In this document: positions 18,948-30,820 of the stretch, piece by piece
Numbering within the stretch: position 1 is the stretch's first letter
How the letters are laid out: every line of letters starts with the position of its first letter
Source of the DNA: Chondrus crispus
Lineage: Eukaryota > Rhodophyta > Florideophyceae > Gigartinales > Gigartinaceae
Reading direction: 5' to 3'
Assembly: GCF_000350225.1 (NCBI RefSeq)
Contig: NW_005178495.1
Coordinates: 33,934 to 97,933 of the forward strand
DNA: 64,000 nucleotides
Translations under genes and position numbers: made by a program
Notes under the pieces: model-generated
What the model saw: the letters and a program-made list of their open reading frames with translations, nothing else
Databases searched by the model: none
What the model was told of the DNA's origin: nothing

Positions 18948-21638
18948 GTGAAAGAACTTCGCGTTAAATTGCGGTCCGTTATCCGACAGCAGCGAGCGTG
19001 GGACGCCGGATTTAAAGACCCACGCGTCGCAGAACGGAACGGCGACGGTGTACGCGGTCACGGTCCGTGGTGCAACGACTTGCGTCAGCTTGGTGAAACG
19101 GCCCGTGATAACGAGGAAGAACCGTTTCCTTGCCTTCGGTTTCCGGAGCGGACCCAAGATTTCAATGGCCAGGCTGTCGAGCGGCCGTGTTGCTGGGAAC
19201 AACCTCAAACGGTTTAGGTGTTTCCGCAACTTGACCCGGTGCATCACGCAGGTCCGACACCCTCGCACCGTAGCTGCGACATCTGCTGCGAGATGAGGCC
19301 AGTAGTACTCGCGACGGAGAGCGAAGTACATACGGTTCTGGCCCGGGTGCCCTGAGATGGTGTGTGTGTGGCAGAGCTGAAGCATCCGAGCCCGTAGCGT
19401 CCGAGGCACCACGCCCTCACGATATAGGGGTCGAAGGGGTGGCTCCGTTTGAGCACCCCGTGGTGGTCTTCGAAGAACGCGGAGTCCCGTGACTCAGACT
19501 GTCGTGCCTGTACGGTCTGGCAGAAGTCATCCACGCGTTGTTCTTCGGCTATCTCCTCTAACGTAAGAGGGGCCGGAAGGTCTTCCAGCGGTGGCGCGAC
19601 CGTGGAGGCGAGTACGCCACCCTTGGGTTCTTCGGCGCGCTCGATTTCGATAGCGTCGAACTCGTCGTTCTCCTTCCAGAACGATGCGGGTCCTTCAAGA
19701 GCGGGGGCGTCGTCGTCGCCCCTCGGCTCGTCGCGCGTCCGGACGGGCGACCTTCTTCGCGATCCGGCCTGGTTCCTTGCCGTTACGAAGACATGAACGG
19801 CCTTGTGATCGCAGCTCGCGGTGCAGACGTGGTCCCCCAGCTCGTCCGACACGTCACGGACAGTCGTGCCCGTGTCGAATGTTGGAATGTCGTCATCCAC
19901 CTCGACGACTGGGCGAGGGTCGTCGGTGGCCCTTGGCGAAACGAGGCGTGACAGGGCGTCGGGCACCTGATGCACGCGCCCGGGGCGTTACTGAATGGTG
20001 AATTCGTATTCCGCCAAACGCAGCCGCCACCGGGTAAGTCTTCCGGAGCTCTCCGTGAGGGACATGAGCCATCAGAGGGCGTCATGGTCCACCCGGACGG
20101 TGAACTTGGTATCTTCGACGTACGGCCGTAGTGTGCAGACGGCCCACACTACGGCAAAGCAGTTGCGCTCCGTAGCGCTGTAGTTGCGCTCACTATCGGA
20201 CAGTGAGTACGACCAATATCCGACGGGTCTCCAGTTGTTTGCCTCTTCGTGTTCCTGGAGCAACGTACAGCCCAGTTGATAGGCACTAGCATTCGTGTCG
20301 ATCATGTACGGCCGACTGTATCGCGGCAATGCTACGATCAGCGGGGGAATCATCCGCTCCTTCAACGCTTCGAACGCTTGAAGTTGCAGCTCGGTCGGGC
20401 TGTCGAAGTCGGGGTACGCGTGCGCTTCATATCCGTTAATGGACGCGCAATTTTCGCGAACCCCTTCACGAAGCGGCGGTAGACGTTGCACGCCCCGAGG
20501 AACGAGCGCACCTGCGTCAACGTCCTCGGGAACGTGAAGGTTTTGAAGGCGTCCGCCGCCACTTCGGCGACGCTTATCTTACCTGGGGAAACGACGTGCC
20601 CCAGGTAATGCACCTTCGCTTGGAAGAAGCTGCACTTCTTGTGCTTGAGGGAGATTCCGGCGCTCCGCAGCAAGCTCAAGACAGTGTCGAGATGCTTCGC
20701 GTGTTCTTCGTGCGTACGGGAGAACACGATGACATCATCCAAAAAGACGGGGCATATTTGCCAACGGACGCCAGATAGGATGATGTGAAGGGCACGTTGG
20801 AAGGTGGCCGGTGCCCCTTTTAGCCCGAACGGCATGCGCAAATGGCGGAACGTGCCCATATGCGTCGTAAACGTGGTCTTATCCCAGTCTTCCGGAGCGA
20901 CCGGGATCTGCTAATAACCGGAATTGCAGTCCAACGTTGTAAAGACGGCTACATCTCCGAGCGAATCGATGCAGTCGTCCATCCGGGGCAGCGGATACGA
21001 ATCCGCTGCCGTCTTCGCGTTGAGACGCCGGGAGTCCACGCCGAACCGAAGAGGGTCGTCTTTCTTCGGTACGAGCACCACGACGGAAGCCCACTCGGTG
21101 CTCGCGGGTTCGATTACCCCTGCGTTCAACATTTTGTTGACTTCCTTGGCGACCATCTCACGCATGGCTGGCCCCTTTCGGTAGGGCATTGAACGTATCG
21201 GCTTCGTACCCGGTTCGAGGGGAATGCGGTGTTAGGTCGCTCGGATCGTTCCGAGCGCAACGCTCCACAGACTCGAGTGCTTACGGAGCATCTCGAGTAC
21301 GTGGCCCCGGAACTTGTTATCATGGATGTATGACAAGTGGGTTTCTTTTTCCCAATCCTCCGGCGGAATTTCGGGATCCATTTAGAGGCGGGTACAGTGA
21401 CCCCCTTCGGCGGCGGGCACTTCGCCGGTCGGTCATCCGTACCGGCTCCTCTCTCTTCAACGGCTGTCTCCTCGGCGGAGCCTGGTCGACCAGCTCTTGC
21501 CGTTCCGACTTAATCGGTCATGTCGGTGAGGTGTGGCGCGTTCGCGATCCCCTCGGCGACGCGACGTTCGGGTGTCAGGATCGCGAGGGGGTTGCGCTTC
21601 GCGTATCCCACGAAGGTGTGCTTCGGAAGCCGCCTTTC
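18948..21638 (-). pseudogene. pol: Gypsy A reverse transcriptase, RNase H and integrase N-terminus
   Basis: Pieces from right to left: RT fingers (MREMVAKEVNKMLNAGVIEP, LDCNSGY at 20911-21189); RT palm (GTFRHLRMPFGLKGAPATFQ, 20362-20859) with FLDD in place of the usual YLDD; RNase H (RPYMIDTNASAYQLG, ERNYSATERNCFAVVWAV, 20072-20491); a linker; and the integrase zinc domain (CHTHTISGHPGQNRMYFALR, CRTCVMHR) with a core near 19050-19412. The first integrase Asp is Glu (AIEILGPL) and ITDRF is ITGRF, while SDNGPQF is kept. At least four frame changes separate the pieces. Confidence 0.88.
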
Positions 21639-22301
21639 TGTAGCATAACCGCGGATCGGAATTAGATTTAGAACTAGATCGCGCGCGAGCACACGTGTAC
21701 TATCACTACGCGAGCGCACACGTGTACTGTCAGTACGCGCGCGCACACACGTGTACTATTAGCACGCGCGTGCACACGAGTACTGACAGCGCTACAGTAG
21801 CTGAGTACGGTAGCTCAGCACTGTAGCGCGCTACAATGCCGGACGGACTGTACTGTAGCCCCGTATGATAGACGCGATAGACGCGTATCTGTATATTAAA
21901 CGACGGCGAGCCGACGGCGTCGAGGGAAGGCAAGCATGGGCTTGGCCAGAACCTCATCGTCGGCTAACCCGGGACGCTTACTCTAACTCGCGCACGCTCT
22001 CCTTGTTCGCGTTCTAGAGTAGAAGGACACGGGTAGCGAACGGGTACGTGCGCGTGTGAGCTAGGATCCGCCTCCGCCGGTCGGCACTGGAACGTCACCC
22101 AGTGCCGCGCCGGGGCGTCGAGGCGTCGATCCGCTCTACCGCGTACACAAACGCGTTCGCGACCCGACCCGCTCTACCACCGGTACCGGCTCGTGTCCTT
22201 CCTCACGCGTTTCTTGCTGTCTCGTCTGTCTTCTCGCGTTCTACAGGGTATACTACGCGGACTGAGCATACACCCCTGCCGTTGGGGGTGTTTATGCTAC
22301 A
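21639..22301 (+). repeat. 5' LTR of gypsy B
   Basis: Starts TGTAGCATAA and ends TTATGCTACA, a perfect 10-bp terminal inverted repeat with TG...CA ends, 663 bp long. The left neighbour is gypsy A coding sequence and the right neighbour is the gag leader, fixing it as the 5' LTR. The same TGTAG...CTACA style is seen in both solo LTRs in the window. Confidence 0.82.
21690..21785 (+). promoter_or_regulatory. Tandem CACGTG (G-box) units in gypsy B LTR
   Basis: Four units of about 25 bp, each GCGCGCGAGCACACGTGTAC-like followed by TATCACTAC, TGTCAGTAC, TATTAGCAC or TGACAGCGC. The first three contain the palindrome ACACGTGT; the fourth is mutated (ACACGAGT). The U3 position suggests an enhancer; bHLH/bZIP proteins bind CACGTG. 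Confidence 0.55.
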
Positions 22302-22302
22302 G

Positions 22303-22315
22303 TGGTCTCCCGACC
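22303..22315 (+). other. Candidate primer-binding site of gypsy B
   Basis: TGGTCTCCCGACC starts two bases after the LTR end. TGG complements the CCA end of a tRNA, as expected for minus-strand priming. I cannot name the tRNA. Confidence 0.45.
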
Positions 22316-22376
22316 TAGAAGACCCGCGATCGATCCGAGAAGATTATCGTTCTCCTCTGCGTCCGTACGCGTCGAG

Positions 22377-24663
22377 ATGAGCGAAGGGTCCGAACCCTCG
22401 AACCGCTCCGCTCCGGCAGATATGCGGCCGTCCGCGCTCCGCTCCCGAGCTGGCGACGGCGCCGCAGGTCCTCGAGACCGCGAACCGTCGCTGGAAGTCC
22501 CCGAAGGGCGCACTCGCGCGATGTACGAACGAATCGCGGAGTACATCGAGGATGTCCTGACATCCCTTCGCATCGACGTGTCGGTCACGTCTACGCGCGC
22601 TGTATGGAAGAGCTACGCTCCCTGCGCGAAGGGAGGTTTGATCACGTCACCCAATCATTGGAGAACCTCCGAGCACTAGTCGACCAGCTACAAAGCCGAC
22701 TAGCGCTCCTCGAGGATTGGCGTCCCGACTCCCCTGTCGACGACAGGGGAGGCCGTCCCGAGAGGCCGGCCTCGTCAAGACGGCCCGACGCGCAACCCTT
22801 CCGCTCCGCGGAAGAAATGCACACGCCTGCCCATATGACCGCGGAGCTCAACTCGACGCGGCGACGCGCTCGCGAGGCGGAACAGACTTCGAAGGCCAGG
22901 GCGCCTGGAGCCCCGACGAGAGGGCCCGGTGCCACTGCTCCCCCGAGCGTGTCGGACGCACAAGAGTTACATCCGACTGGTACCGGCACCAGTCGGCCCG
23001 CGGATGGAACCAGACCACCGATGGACGCGAATGTCGCGTTCGAAATCCAAGCCCTCCCGTATGCCGCCGGTGGCATGCGGGAGATGAGACGCGTACCGTA
23101 CGCGGACGACCAGGAACATGGAGGAGCCGCCCGCGGATCAAGAGAACCGATTCTCTCTTCGATCCTCGCTGGGGCGGCTACCAGCCGGTGGACCTCACCG
23201 CGCATCCCGGTCCGGTCGATACCCGAACGCTGCCCGTCACCCCGTTAGGGACGTTGGGACCCGCGGCACCCGGGGTCAAGCCCGTCCATACCATGATACA
23301 GGAGTTCAGCGACGTCGCGAACTACCGCATGTATCGATTGGACAATATTTCGAGGCTCGTTACCGCGGGTGACGCGGGACGGATCGCGAAGTACGTCCAG
23401 CGCTGTCGTGGGATTCGTCCCAAGATGCGCAGCTTCGACGGAACTGACGCGATTCAGTTACTACCGTTCTTGAAGGATATACGTATCACCTTCAACGCGC
23501 CACACCTAACCGAAGGTGTTGCCGTCCGCGTCTTCGCGCATTTTCTTGAACGCGACGCGGAAGGGTTGTATACGAGTTACACCATGCGCGGACTACGCGC
23601 TGGCCAGCTTCATGACGACATAAGCTGGCCTGGCCTCGTCAACCAGTTCATCAAACGCTACCTCACGGACGACGTGTTAGGTGAAGCGTATGATGCGGTC
23701 GCGACCGCGCGACAGCATCCCCACGAAACGGAGAACGAGTACGCGGATCGATTGGATTCCGCCGCGTTCCGGTGCACCGAGGTGTTTACCGAACAAGCAC
23801 TCGCGCATTATTTCGTGCGCGGACTAGTCCAGGCGACCCGAGCCGCCGTGGCTGAGACGGTCCGACGACTGCCCGGATCGCAGAAGACAGACCTCTCAAG
23901 CATCCGCCGTATCGCGACGGCGGAAGGTACTACATTCCGCGCGCGTCGCGGACTGCCCCTGCCGGATCCGAAACCGGCAGGGAGAGCGGGTCGACCGTCG
24001 AGGTCAAGTTCACTCGCGACAGCTCTCCATATTGGAGAAGATGAGTGGCAGTCCGACCCTGTCCTCATCGCGCAAGGCATGGAGCAAGTGGGAGGCCGAC
24101 CCCCCACCCCAGCGTCAACGCGGTCGACCGGAAGCTTCGCCACCGCGTTCGCGCATACTCCGCGCCTGGTGAGTGGTACGGACCACAAGGTGCAGGAGCT
24201 GGACATTTCGCGTAAAGGAGGGGATCGCATATCGGCAAGTGTCCCCAAGTTAACCGAAGAGGAAACGCGTCACGCGGCGTTTTCGCATCCACAGACGGTA
24301 GCGCTTACGTCTGTTGGCTATGCCGTACGTACGGATATGCCATGTACGCGTGTCCATTCCTGTCGCCGGAGCAACGGATGCTCACCGCGTACAGGAATTA
24401 CAAGTACCAGATGGAGACGCGTCCTGGGATGCGCAACCTCCTCCAGCAATCGCCACGCGAAGACCGATTCCCGCGTCAAAGGGTACCCGAGTCGATCAGG
24501 TGGGGGCACTCGCTTCGCCCCCCCGTGGTGGCGAGTACCGTCGTAACGAACTCGACCAACGCGGGAGACGCGACTTCCGCCGGGCGGACACGCCATGTCC
24601 GCGTCAAGACGGGAGGGGGGACCGGGACCGTTCCCGACTCCCTCCGGGGGTACAGAACGCGAT
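22377..24663 (+). pseudogene. gag: Gypsy B gag, frameshifted
   Basis: The ATG at 22377 opens MSEGSEPSNRSAPADMRPSA. The frame changes near 22600 (MEELRSLREGRFDHVTQSLE, a coiled coil) and again near 23140 to the frame holding the capsid-like region: GGYQPVDLTAHPGPVDTRTL, MIQEFSDVANYRMYRLDNIS, FDGTDAIQLLPFLKDIRITF, NQFIKRYLTDDVLGEAYDAV. A further shift near 24330 leads to YACPFLSPEQRMLTAYRNYK, the position where related elements carry a zinc-finger-like motif. The frame ends TGA/TAA near 24663. Roughly 750 codons would be needed. The shifts could be damage or errors; their number argues for damage. Confidence 0.7.
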
Positions 24664-24976
24664 AATGTACCTCCAGCACTGGGCAGGGGATTCACACGCC
24701 CTGCCCAGTGGGGAACGCGAAGGAGAGCCGATCCCCGCGGCCCCGCAAATTCTACAATGTCCGGACGTTGTGGATCAAGGCCTCGAAATGTCCGAATACT
24801 TCAAGGAAGTTGCAAGACCGAGATGGACCACGCACGCGAACCCATGGGTTCGCGTGCACTGGTCAAGGAACGCGAGGACGCGCCAGCTATCGGTAACAAC
24901 GCGATTAGCTCCGATAGCTCCAGTAGCTCGAAAAACGCGTAAAGACGGTTACGTTCGCGCGTTCGCGTGAGCCGTC

Positions 24977-27900
24977 TTGTCCCGATCCCATCGACCCGTC
25001 ACCGCGAGCCCGACAAGGGCAGGGGGGATATTTACCGATAATATTCCCCACGCCCCACGCGAAGACGCCGAGACTCGCGCGAGTCCTGCGCAGGAGATAA
25101 GGGACGTCGTGGCTTCCGTATGCCCGACGCCCGAGAAAAGACCCCCAGAGCCCCCCGTGGGCCCTAGGCCGCGGGAGGGACGCGAAACGGGCAAAGACGC
25201 GACTTTTCGCGCGGACGTCGACGAACAACGGACGTCCCGCGACCAAGGAAGAAGGACGCGTAAACGCGGAAAGAGCCGGCGTCGACGCCCCAGGCGAAAC
25301 GACCTCGCTAACCGGACCGCGCCGAAGGTTGTCGACGGCGTCATCTGCTTGATGACGTCGAAGATATATAATGTCCTGGGCTCGATAGCCACGGAGGACA
25401 ACGCGTTCAAACCCCACACTATCGCCGTTGATACGTGTTCGGGATACAATCTGGTGAGGAAGGCCGATCTTCCTCCCAACTGGACGCGTTACGTAATACG
25501 CGACGCGCCTCTGCCACGGCTGGCAGGCCCGAATAGCAACCCACTCAAGCTTAGCGCGGTTGTCCGGCTGGCCGTCCTGCTCCGGAACACGACGTTCCGG
25601 GTTCTGTTCGTCGTCGCGGACCAGCTCGCGGTTCCCGTCCTCCTTGGGACCGCGTTCATTGACGCGCACGTGCGTCGTATCGATATCGACGCGCAGAAGC
25701 TCGACTTCCGTCAAGGTGGCTCCGTTGCGATCGTCGACGGGAAGGGGGAGCCGTCTCCCCCTACCAGACGACAAGGCCGTCAGACGAGCCGAGCTGACGT
25801 ACGCGAAGAAGCCCCGCAGGCGATCCGTATCGCCCGCTGGGTTACCATCCCCGCGATGTCACAAGCTCGCGTACGCGTAACGACCGCGGGGAAGGGGCTC
25901 GTCTTCTTGGAACCCAAGCCGTCGCTTCACCACCGCCACGGGGTGAGGTTGACCAACGGCGTAGCCGAGGTCCTACCGCACCAGACCTTCGAGGTCGTTG
26001 TCGCTAATTTTTTGCGTTGCACAAGGCGGCTACCAAAACACACAGTCGTGGGTTACGCGAAACGAAACCCCCTCGCGATCCTGACGCCCGAGCGACGGGT
26101 CGCGTGGGAGATCGCGCACGCGTTGCACCTTACAGACTTAGAGGACCAAGTCGGTGAGGTAGGAGCTAGCCGACCAAGCTCCGCCGAGGAGGCGACCGCG
26201 AACGCGGAAGTACGACCCGCGGAGTGCCCACCGACGACGGAGGGCACTGTACGTGTGCCAGGTAAGGATCCCAAAAATCCCCCGACGGAATGGGAAAAAG
26301 GGATGGACTTGTCATACATCGCGGATGACAAGTTACGCGGACAAGTCCTCGAGATGCTACGAAAGCACTCGGGCTTGTGGGACGGTGCGCTCGGAACGAT
26401 CCGAGCGACGGAACACCGTATCCCCCTCGAGCCAGGCACGAAGCCCATCAGCTCGATGCCCAATCGGAAAGGGCCCGCGATGCGCGAAATGGTCGCGAAG
26501 GAGGTCCACAAGATGCTGAATGCGGGAGTCATCGAACCCACCAGCACCGAGTGGGCCTCCCCGGTAGTCCTAGTTCCGAAGAAGGACGGAACCCTTCAGT
26601 TCTGTGTGGACTACCGGCGCGTGAACGCGAGGACGCTAGCGGATTCGTATCCGCTGCCGCGTATGGAAGATTGTATAGATTCTCTTGGCGACGCGGCAGT
26701 CTTGACGACGTTAGACTGCAACTCCGGCTACTGGCAGATACCAGTTGCGCCGGAGAATCGCGACAAGACGACGTTCACCACGCACATGGGGACGTTCCGC
26801 CATCTACGGATGCCGTTTGGGCTGAAAGGGGCACCGGCCACCTTTCAGCGCGCGCTCGACATCATCCTCTCAGGCGTCCGTTGGAAGATATGCCTCGTCT
26901 ATTTGGATGATGTCATCGTCTTTTCGCGTACGCACGAGGAGCACGCGAGACACCTCAACACTGTCTTGAGCTTGTTGAGGAGTGCCGGCATCTCCCTCAA
27001 GCTCAAGAAGTGTAGCTTCCTTCAGCCCAAGGTCCATTACCTGGGGCACGTTATATACCCAGGTAAGCTGAGCGTCGCTGAAGCGGCGGCGGACGCGTTC
27101 AAGACGTTCACGTTGCCGAGGACGTTTACGCAGGTGCTCTCGTTCCTCGGGGCGTGCAACGTCTACCGCCGCTTCGTCAAGGGATTCGCCAAAATTGCGC
27201 GTCCGCTAACGAATATGACGCGTAAGGATGCCGACCCCGACTACGACAATCTCACCACGTTACAACTACACGCGTTCGAGGAGCTCAACTCGCGGATGAT
27301 CGCCGCACCCATACTCGGGCTTCCGCGGTACGGGGGACCGTACATGATAGATACGGACGCGAGCGCGTATCAACTCGGCTGAATGCTGTTGCAGGAGCAC
27401 GACGGGTCCAACGACTGGCGCCCCGTCGGCTATTAGTCCTACTCGCTGAACGACAGCGAGAGGAACTATAGCGCGACCGAACACGAGTGTTTCGCCGTCG
27501 TGTGGGCCGTCCGAACACTACGGCCGTACGTAGAAGGCACCAAGTTCACCGTCCGTACGGATCAAGATGCGTTGAGGTGGCTCATGTCCCTCATGGAGAG
27601 TTCTGGAAGACTCACGCGTTGGCAGCTACGTCTGGCTGAATACGACTTCACCATTCAGTACCGCCCTAGTCGCGTACATCAGGTTCCGGACGCGTTATCG
27701 CGTCTCATCTCGCCGAGGGTCGCCGACGACCCTCGCCCAGTCGTCGAGGTGGATGACGACATTCCCACCTTCAATGCTGGCACTACAGTACGCGACGTTT
27801 CGGACGAGCTCGTGGACCACGTCTGCACCGCGAAGTGTGACCACAAGACCGTCCAGGTGCTCGTCACCACGCGGAAGAAAACCGAGACGCAAAGAAGAAC

Positions 27901-28012
27901 GCGTGCTCGAGCACGCGACGAGCCGAGGGGCGACGACGAAGCCCTGGCTCTAGAAGGACCCCACGCGCTGTGGGAGGAGACCGAAGAATTTGACGCGACC
28001 GATATCCAACTT
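24977..28012 (+). pseudogene. pol: Gypsy B protease, RT and RNase H with two stops
   Basis: One 801-codon frame (24977-27382) holds the protease (IAVDTCSGYNLV active site, PVLLGTAFIDAHV flap side) and a complete RT: MREMVAKEVHKMLNAGVIEP, VVLVPKKDGTLQFCVDYRRV, LDCNSGYWQIPVAPENRDKT, LRMPFGLKGAPATFQRALDI, and the catalytic CLVYLDDVIVFSRT. RNase H follows (YMIDTDASAYQLG). There TGA at 27380-27382 replaces a Cys codon present in element A, and TAG at 27433-27435 replaces a Trp codon. The frame then stays open (SERNYSATE-like, FAVVWAVRTLRPYVEGTKFT, VHQVPDALSRL) to the truncation at 28012. Confidence 0.88.
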
Positions 28013-28632
28013 TCGAGTGCTTTGGGTGTATGTGCATCATGCTTAGGTTCGTTATCCACCCTATCGTCTACTAAGGCTTCGACTGCGTCATCGAGCGTTA
28101 CCCTGAACATAGCACGATCTTCCCGTTCGTGTCGCTTATTGGACTTCATTGTATTAGAAATGGGCTGTTTTATGCCGTTGGTTTGCGCAAGGAACGCAAG
28201 CGTATCTGCTGCTTGAGATGCCTCACCAGCTACTGTGGTACTGGCTTGCTGCATATTCTCGATCATCTCCGCTTTCTCCGTGATAGCTTCCAGAGTGGCC
28301 TTGGAGATGAGGAATATTTTCTCGTCTGGGTTGCTACAAGTGTCATGTGATTTAGAAACTAGTTGCGTTACAACCGTGCTATAGACGGATGATGGGATAT
28401 TGGCATTTTCAAGCAACATCATTGCAAAGTTTTGACTGTCTTGTTCGGCGGCAACCGCATCACAGTGGTTGAGGTATTCTACAGCTAGGCCTTGGAATCT
28501 CCTCGCATATATCGCTGTGCTTTCGCCGCTTTTCCTAGTGCACCCGAATACATCTCTCATCATATGCACAAGTCTGCGAATACCATCGGTGGCAGTATAT
28601 CGAGACTTTACTCTATACCCGACTTGTCCCAC
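28013..28632 (-). pseudogene. Antisense copia-type gag fragment
   Basis: The minus frame reads MMRDVFGCTRKSGESTAIYA, RRFQGLAVEYLNHCDAVAAE, FAMMLLENANIPSSVYSTVV and then a charged tail (TLDDAVEALVDDRVDNEPKH). The helical pattern resembles retrotransposon capsid domains; I place it with copia gag at moderate confidence. The longer minus frame, reaching 27679, merely runs on into antisense gypsy B. The junction with B is abrupt at about 28012. Confidence 0.45.
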
Positions 28633-29198
28633 TTGTACCCACCCCCTCCTGTACTGCCCACATGCAGCGTGCTGGCGTGAGCCTTGTGGTGTTCGTCACC
28701 GTGGGAACGGTCAGTCACCCCACGCATGCCCGCGTGCGTCTTTCCCCATCCGCTTTGCCTCATCTTCCGTATTTGCTTCCATCCCCACTTCAGTCTCATC
28801 GTCCCACCGCCATACCAGTATGTAAAATCCAATGATCCTCTCCCAGCGGATGACGTCTTTATGTACTCCCAGTCGTCTACCAATTGCGCCAACCTGCAAG
28901 CCTCTCATCTTCCTTGACAAATGCACTTGCTGCCCTATCCCGGCCCTCCCTATCTCCTGTCATGAGCCCCTATGCCATACGATACTCGTCGTCATCGCCT
29001 TCCTGCTCGCCCTTGCCGCTCCCTCTCCGCCCCCCGCATTTCCTCATCACTAGCGCTAGTACATCCGGCTCAGCCCCCGCCGCCCCCGCTGCCATGCAGT
29101 TCCTGCCTTGCCCTTCCTGCTCCGAACATAACCCTCCTTGAGCCCGCGCGCGCGCGCGCGCCACTTTCTAACTTCCTAGTTCGCTCTCCGCGTTAGAT
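28633..29198. other. Pyrimidine-rich spacer; possible N-terminal remnant of the GMC gene
   Basis: A plus frame near 29050-29130 (PAPNITLLE) has the look of the FAD-binding fold end (x-NVTLLE) of a GMC oxidoreductase, but too little is preserved to claim it. Otherwise no gene is seen. Confidence 0.3.
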
Positions 29199-30048
29199 AT
29201 GGCCGCCCTGCCAATCCACTTCCGTCGTCGAGTCTCTACGTACCGTGCCACCCTCTGCACCATGCCATCCTCCGGTCTCCTCGGTCGTACCGATCCCGCC
29301 AACACCGGTGCAACCCTCGGGCGCTCGTCCACTGTCAATGACATGCTCTGCTTTGTCCTGCGCAGATGCTCAGTCCATTGCAGGGTCATCCACAACCTCA
29401 CCACAATATCCGCACCCCGCTTCTGACAATGCGCCTTCTGCACTGCCGCTTTTGCTGCTCGTGCACCTCCGCTCTGCCAACGCCACGTCGACGCAATCCT
29501 TACTAGCCGCAAGACCCGCAAGATACTATGCAGGGTGGAAACAACGCTTCGGGCCCCGCTCACGCTTTGGTTCTTTCGAACACCGAATGGCCATCGATCT
29601 GGCCGGTGTCCACTGCGGCTCTTTCACTGCCTGCTCATCCCCAGTCCTGAGCACCCCATGCGCGCTCACAATCTCCGCCTAGTGCAAGGCGCTTCCGTCA
29701 CCGGCAGTCTCCTCTCACAGGAATCTCATCCGCATGCAGCAGCCTTCGGGTACACCACTTCCCGCCCCTCTGCCAGTGAGCGGCGCGCTCGCAAACTCTG
29801 TGTCGCTCGTGGCGGGGAGCTCATCGTCACTGCAGGGCCGTTTGGCACGCCAAAGCTGCTCTAGCTGTCTGACATTGGGTCGCGTGACGTTCTTCACAAA
29901 GCAGGCATCCCGCTCCCCGTCGCTCTCTATGTCGATACAAGCGTGGATGCGCGCCCGTTCCCCGCGCCGGACAGCGAGGGAGGCTTGGGGCTGAGAGTGT
30001 TTCGGAACCCACCCAAGAAGAGGCATACACCGCGGGTCGGATAGAGTA
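29199..30048 (+). pseudogene. GMC oxidoreductase pseudogene
   Basis: Two GMC signatures are recognisable. The first is GRTDPANTGATLGRSSTVND at 29280-29345 (normally G-x-x-LGGSS-x-N). The second, in another frame, is ARGGELIVTAGPFGTPKLL at 29800-29860. It is followed by a TAG at 29862-29864 and then LSDIGSRDVLHKAGIPLPVA (normally LSGIGP). The frame ends with TAG at 30046-30048 after KKRHTPRVG. At least two frame changes and one stop separate the parts, and the substrate domain is missing or unreadable. GMC enzymes are FAD-dependent alcohol or sugar oxidases. Its 3' end is duplicated at 32656-33000. Confidence 0.7.
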
Positions 30049-30316
30049 GCTTGGACGCTGTGACATTGACGGTTTCATAGTTCTAAAAGTGCAGCAGTTC
30101 TGGGAGGCGTTTGGATTGGCATTGTGGTCTGCAGCAAAGACCGTGCGGGTAAATGGGGCACGTGTCCACTTGCTAGAAATACTGTACGGTAGTATACTGA
30201 AGGGAAGCGCGAGAGAGTGCCAGCTAATGTAAACTTTGGAGACAGCCCCTTGCCTGTTGTCAGGAAGCTAAAAAAGTGCTCCTCGCCGAATTGACTGTGT
30301 CACATCAGGCCGCTGA
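29968..30316. repeat. Dispersed duplication, copy 1 (GMC tail plus flank)
   Basis: Matches 32656-33000 closely (AGAGGCATACACCGCGGGTC, TGGTCTGCAGCAAAGACCGT, GAAGCTAAAAAAGTGCTCCT) and, for part of its length, 32488-32640. The motif-array element at 30446-31693 lies between the copies. Confidence 0.8.
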
Positions 30317-30445
30317 ATGTGCATGAGCGGTCAATTTCTATGTTTTGATTTATCATCTCACCTCATCATTGTTACCTTATATCTCTATGTTTTCTTTTCT
30401 ATAGCCACTTCGCATAACCCTTATGGTTTTTCTTTGAGTTAATGC

Positions 30446-30525
30446 TGCGTTTAGTGGGGCGATCGTGGTCTTTTTTGTGGCAAAAAGGGGGTGAAATGGC
30501 TTTTCTTGTAGTGTTGAGGGGGTGA
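30446..30525 (+). repeat. Left 80-bp terminal inverted repeat
   Basis: Begins TGCGTTTAGTGGGGCGATCG and ends TGAGGGGGTGA. Every base matches the reverse complement of 31614-31693. Confidence 0.92.
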
Positions 30526-30820
30526 ATTACGCGAATGTGTTGCATAAGGGGGGCGAAGGGAAGAATATCAGTAGTATGTTAGACCCGACCACTGAAATGT
30601 CGCCTTTGGTCACCCGTCCCAAACAACACAATTGGGATTCTTCGCCCGTGTAGTAATCCAAAATGGCAAGTAATCGAGCTATTAAACTCAACATTTCTAG
30701 AACGCGGATACTGTAGGGACAATTATTCTCGTGATCGGCCACGCCGATGTGGCCCCCTTATCGACTGTTTCAACCTCCACAATACGCCACACATGTACGA
30801 TACTGTACAATACGCCACAC

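Larger units (their letters stand above)
17027..21638 (-). mobile_element. Ty3/gypsy element A (chromovirus-like), degenerate, 5' part missing
   Basis: Minus-strand pieces run in gypsy order: end of the protease-RT spacer (ERRLPKHTFVGYAKRN), RT, RNase H, HHCC integrase, then a chromodomain-like tail ending at 17027. At 21638 it is cut by the 5' LTR of gypsy B, which runs the other way. Its upstream half would lie beyond B and is not seen. A 1045-bp solo LTR (17898-18942) with a perfect 5-bp duplication interrupts the integrase. Protein similarity to B is high, so both belong to one family. Many frameshifts make it inactive. Confidence 0.9.
21639..28012 (+). mobile_element. Ty3/gypsy element B, 3' truncated, inserted in element A
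   Basis: The 5' LTR (21639-22301) is followed by a primer-binding-like site, gag, protease, RT and RNase H. The sequence ends at about 28012 in the linker after RNase H (EEFDATDIQ), where element A continues with EEPKGGVLAS. There it is joined to an antisense copia gag piece. Integrase, chromodomain and 3' LTR are missing. It lies antiparallel inside gypsy A, between the codons for the protease-RT spacer (A resumes GAAAGGCGGCTTCCG at 21638). It is less decayed than A: the RT core is intact, and two stops in RNase H and frame shifts in gag are the damage seen. Confidence 0.9.

Noticed and set aside
18502..19217. Plus-strand open frames of 140-231 codons
   Set aside because: They run from the solo LTR into antisense integrase; the minus-strand integrase motifs explain the region.
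27679..28632. 317-codon minus-strand frame
   Set aside because: Chimera: only the part above about 28013 is gag-like; the rest is antisense gypsy B.
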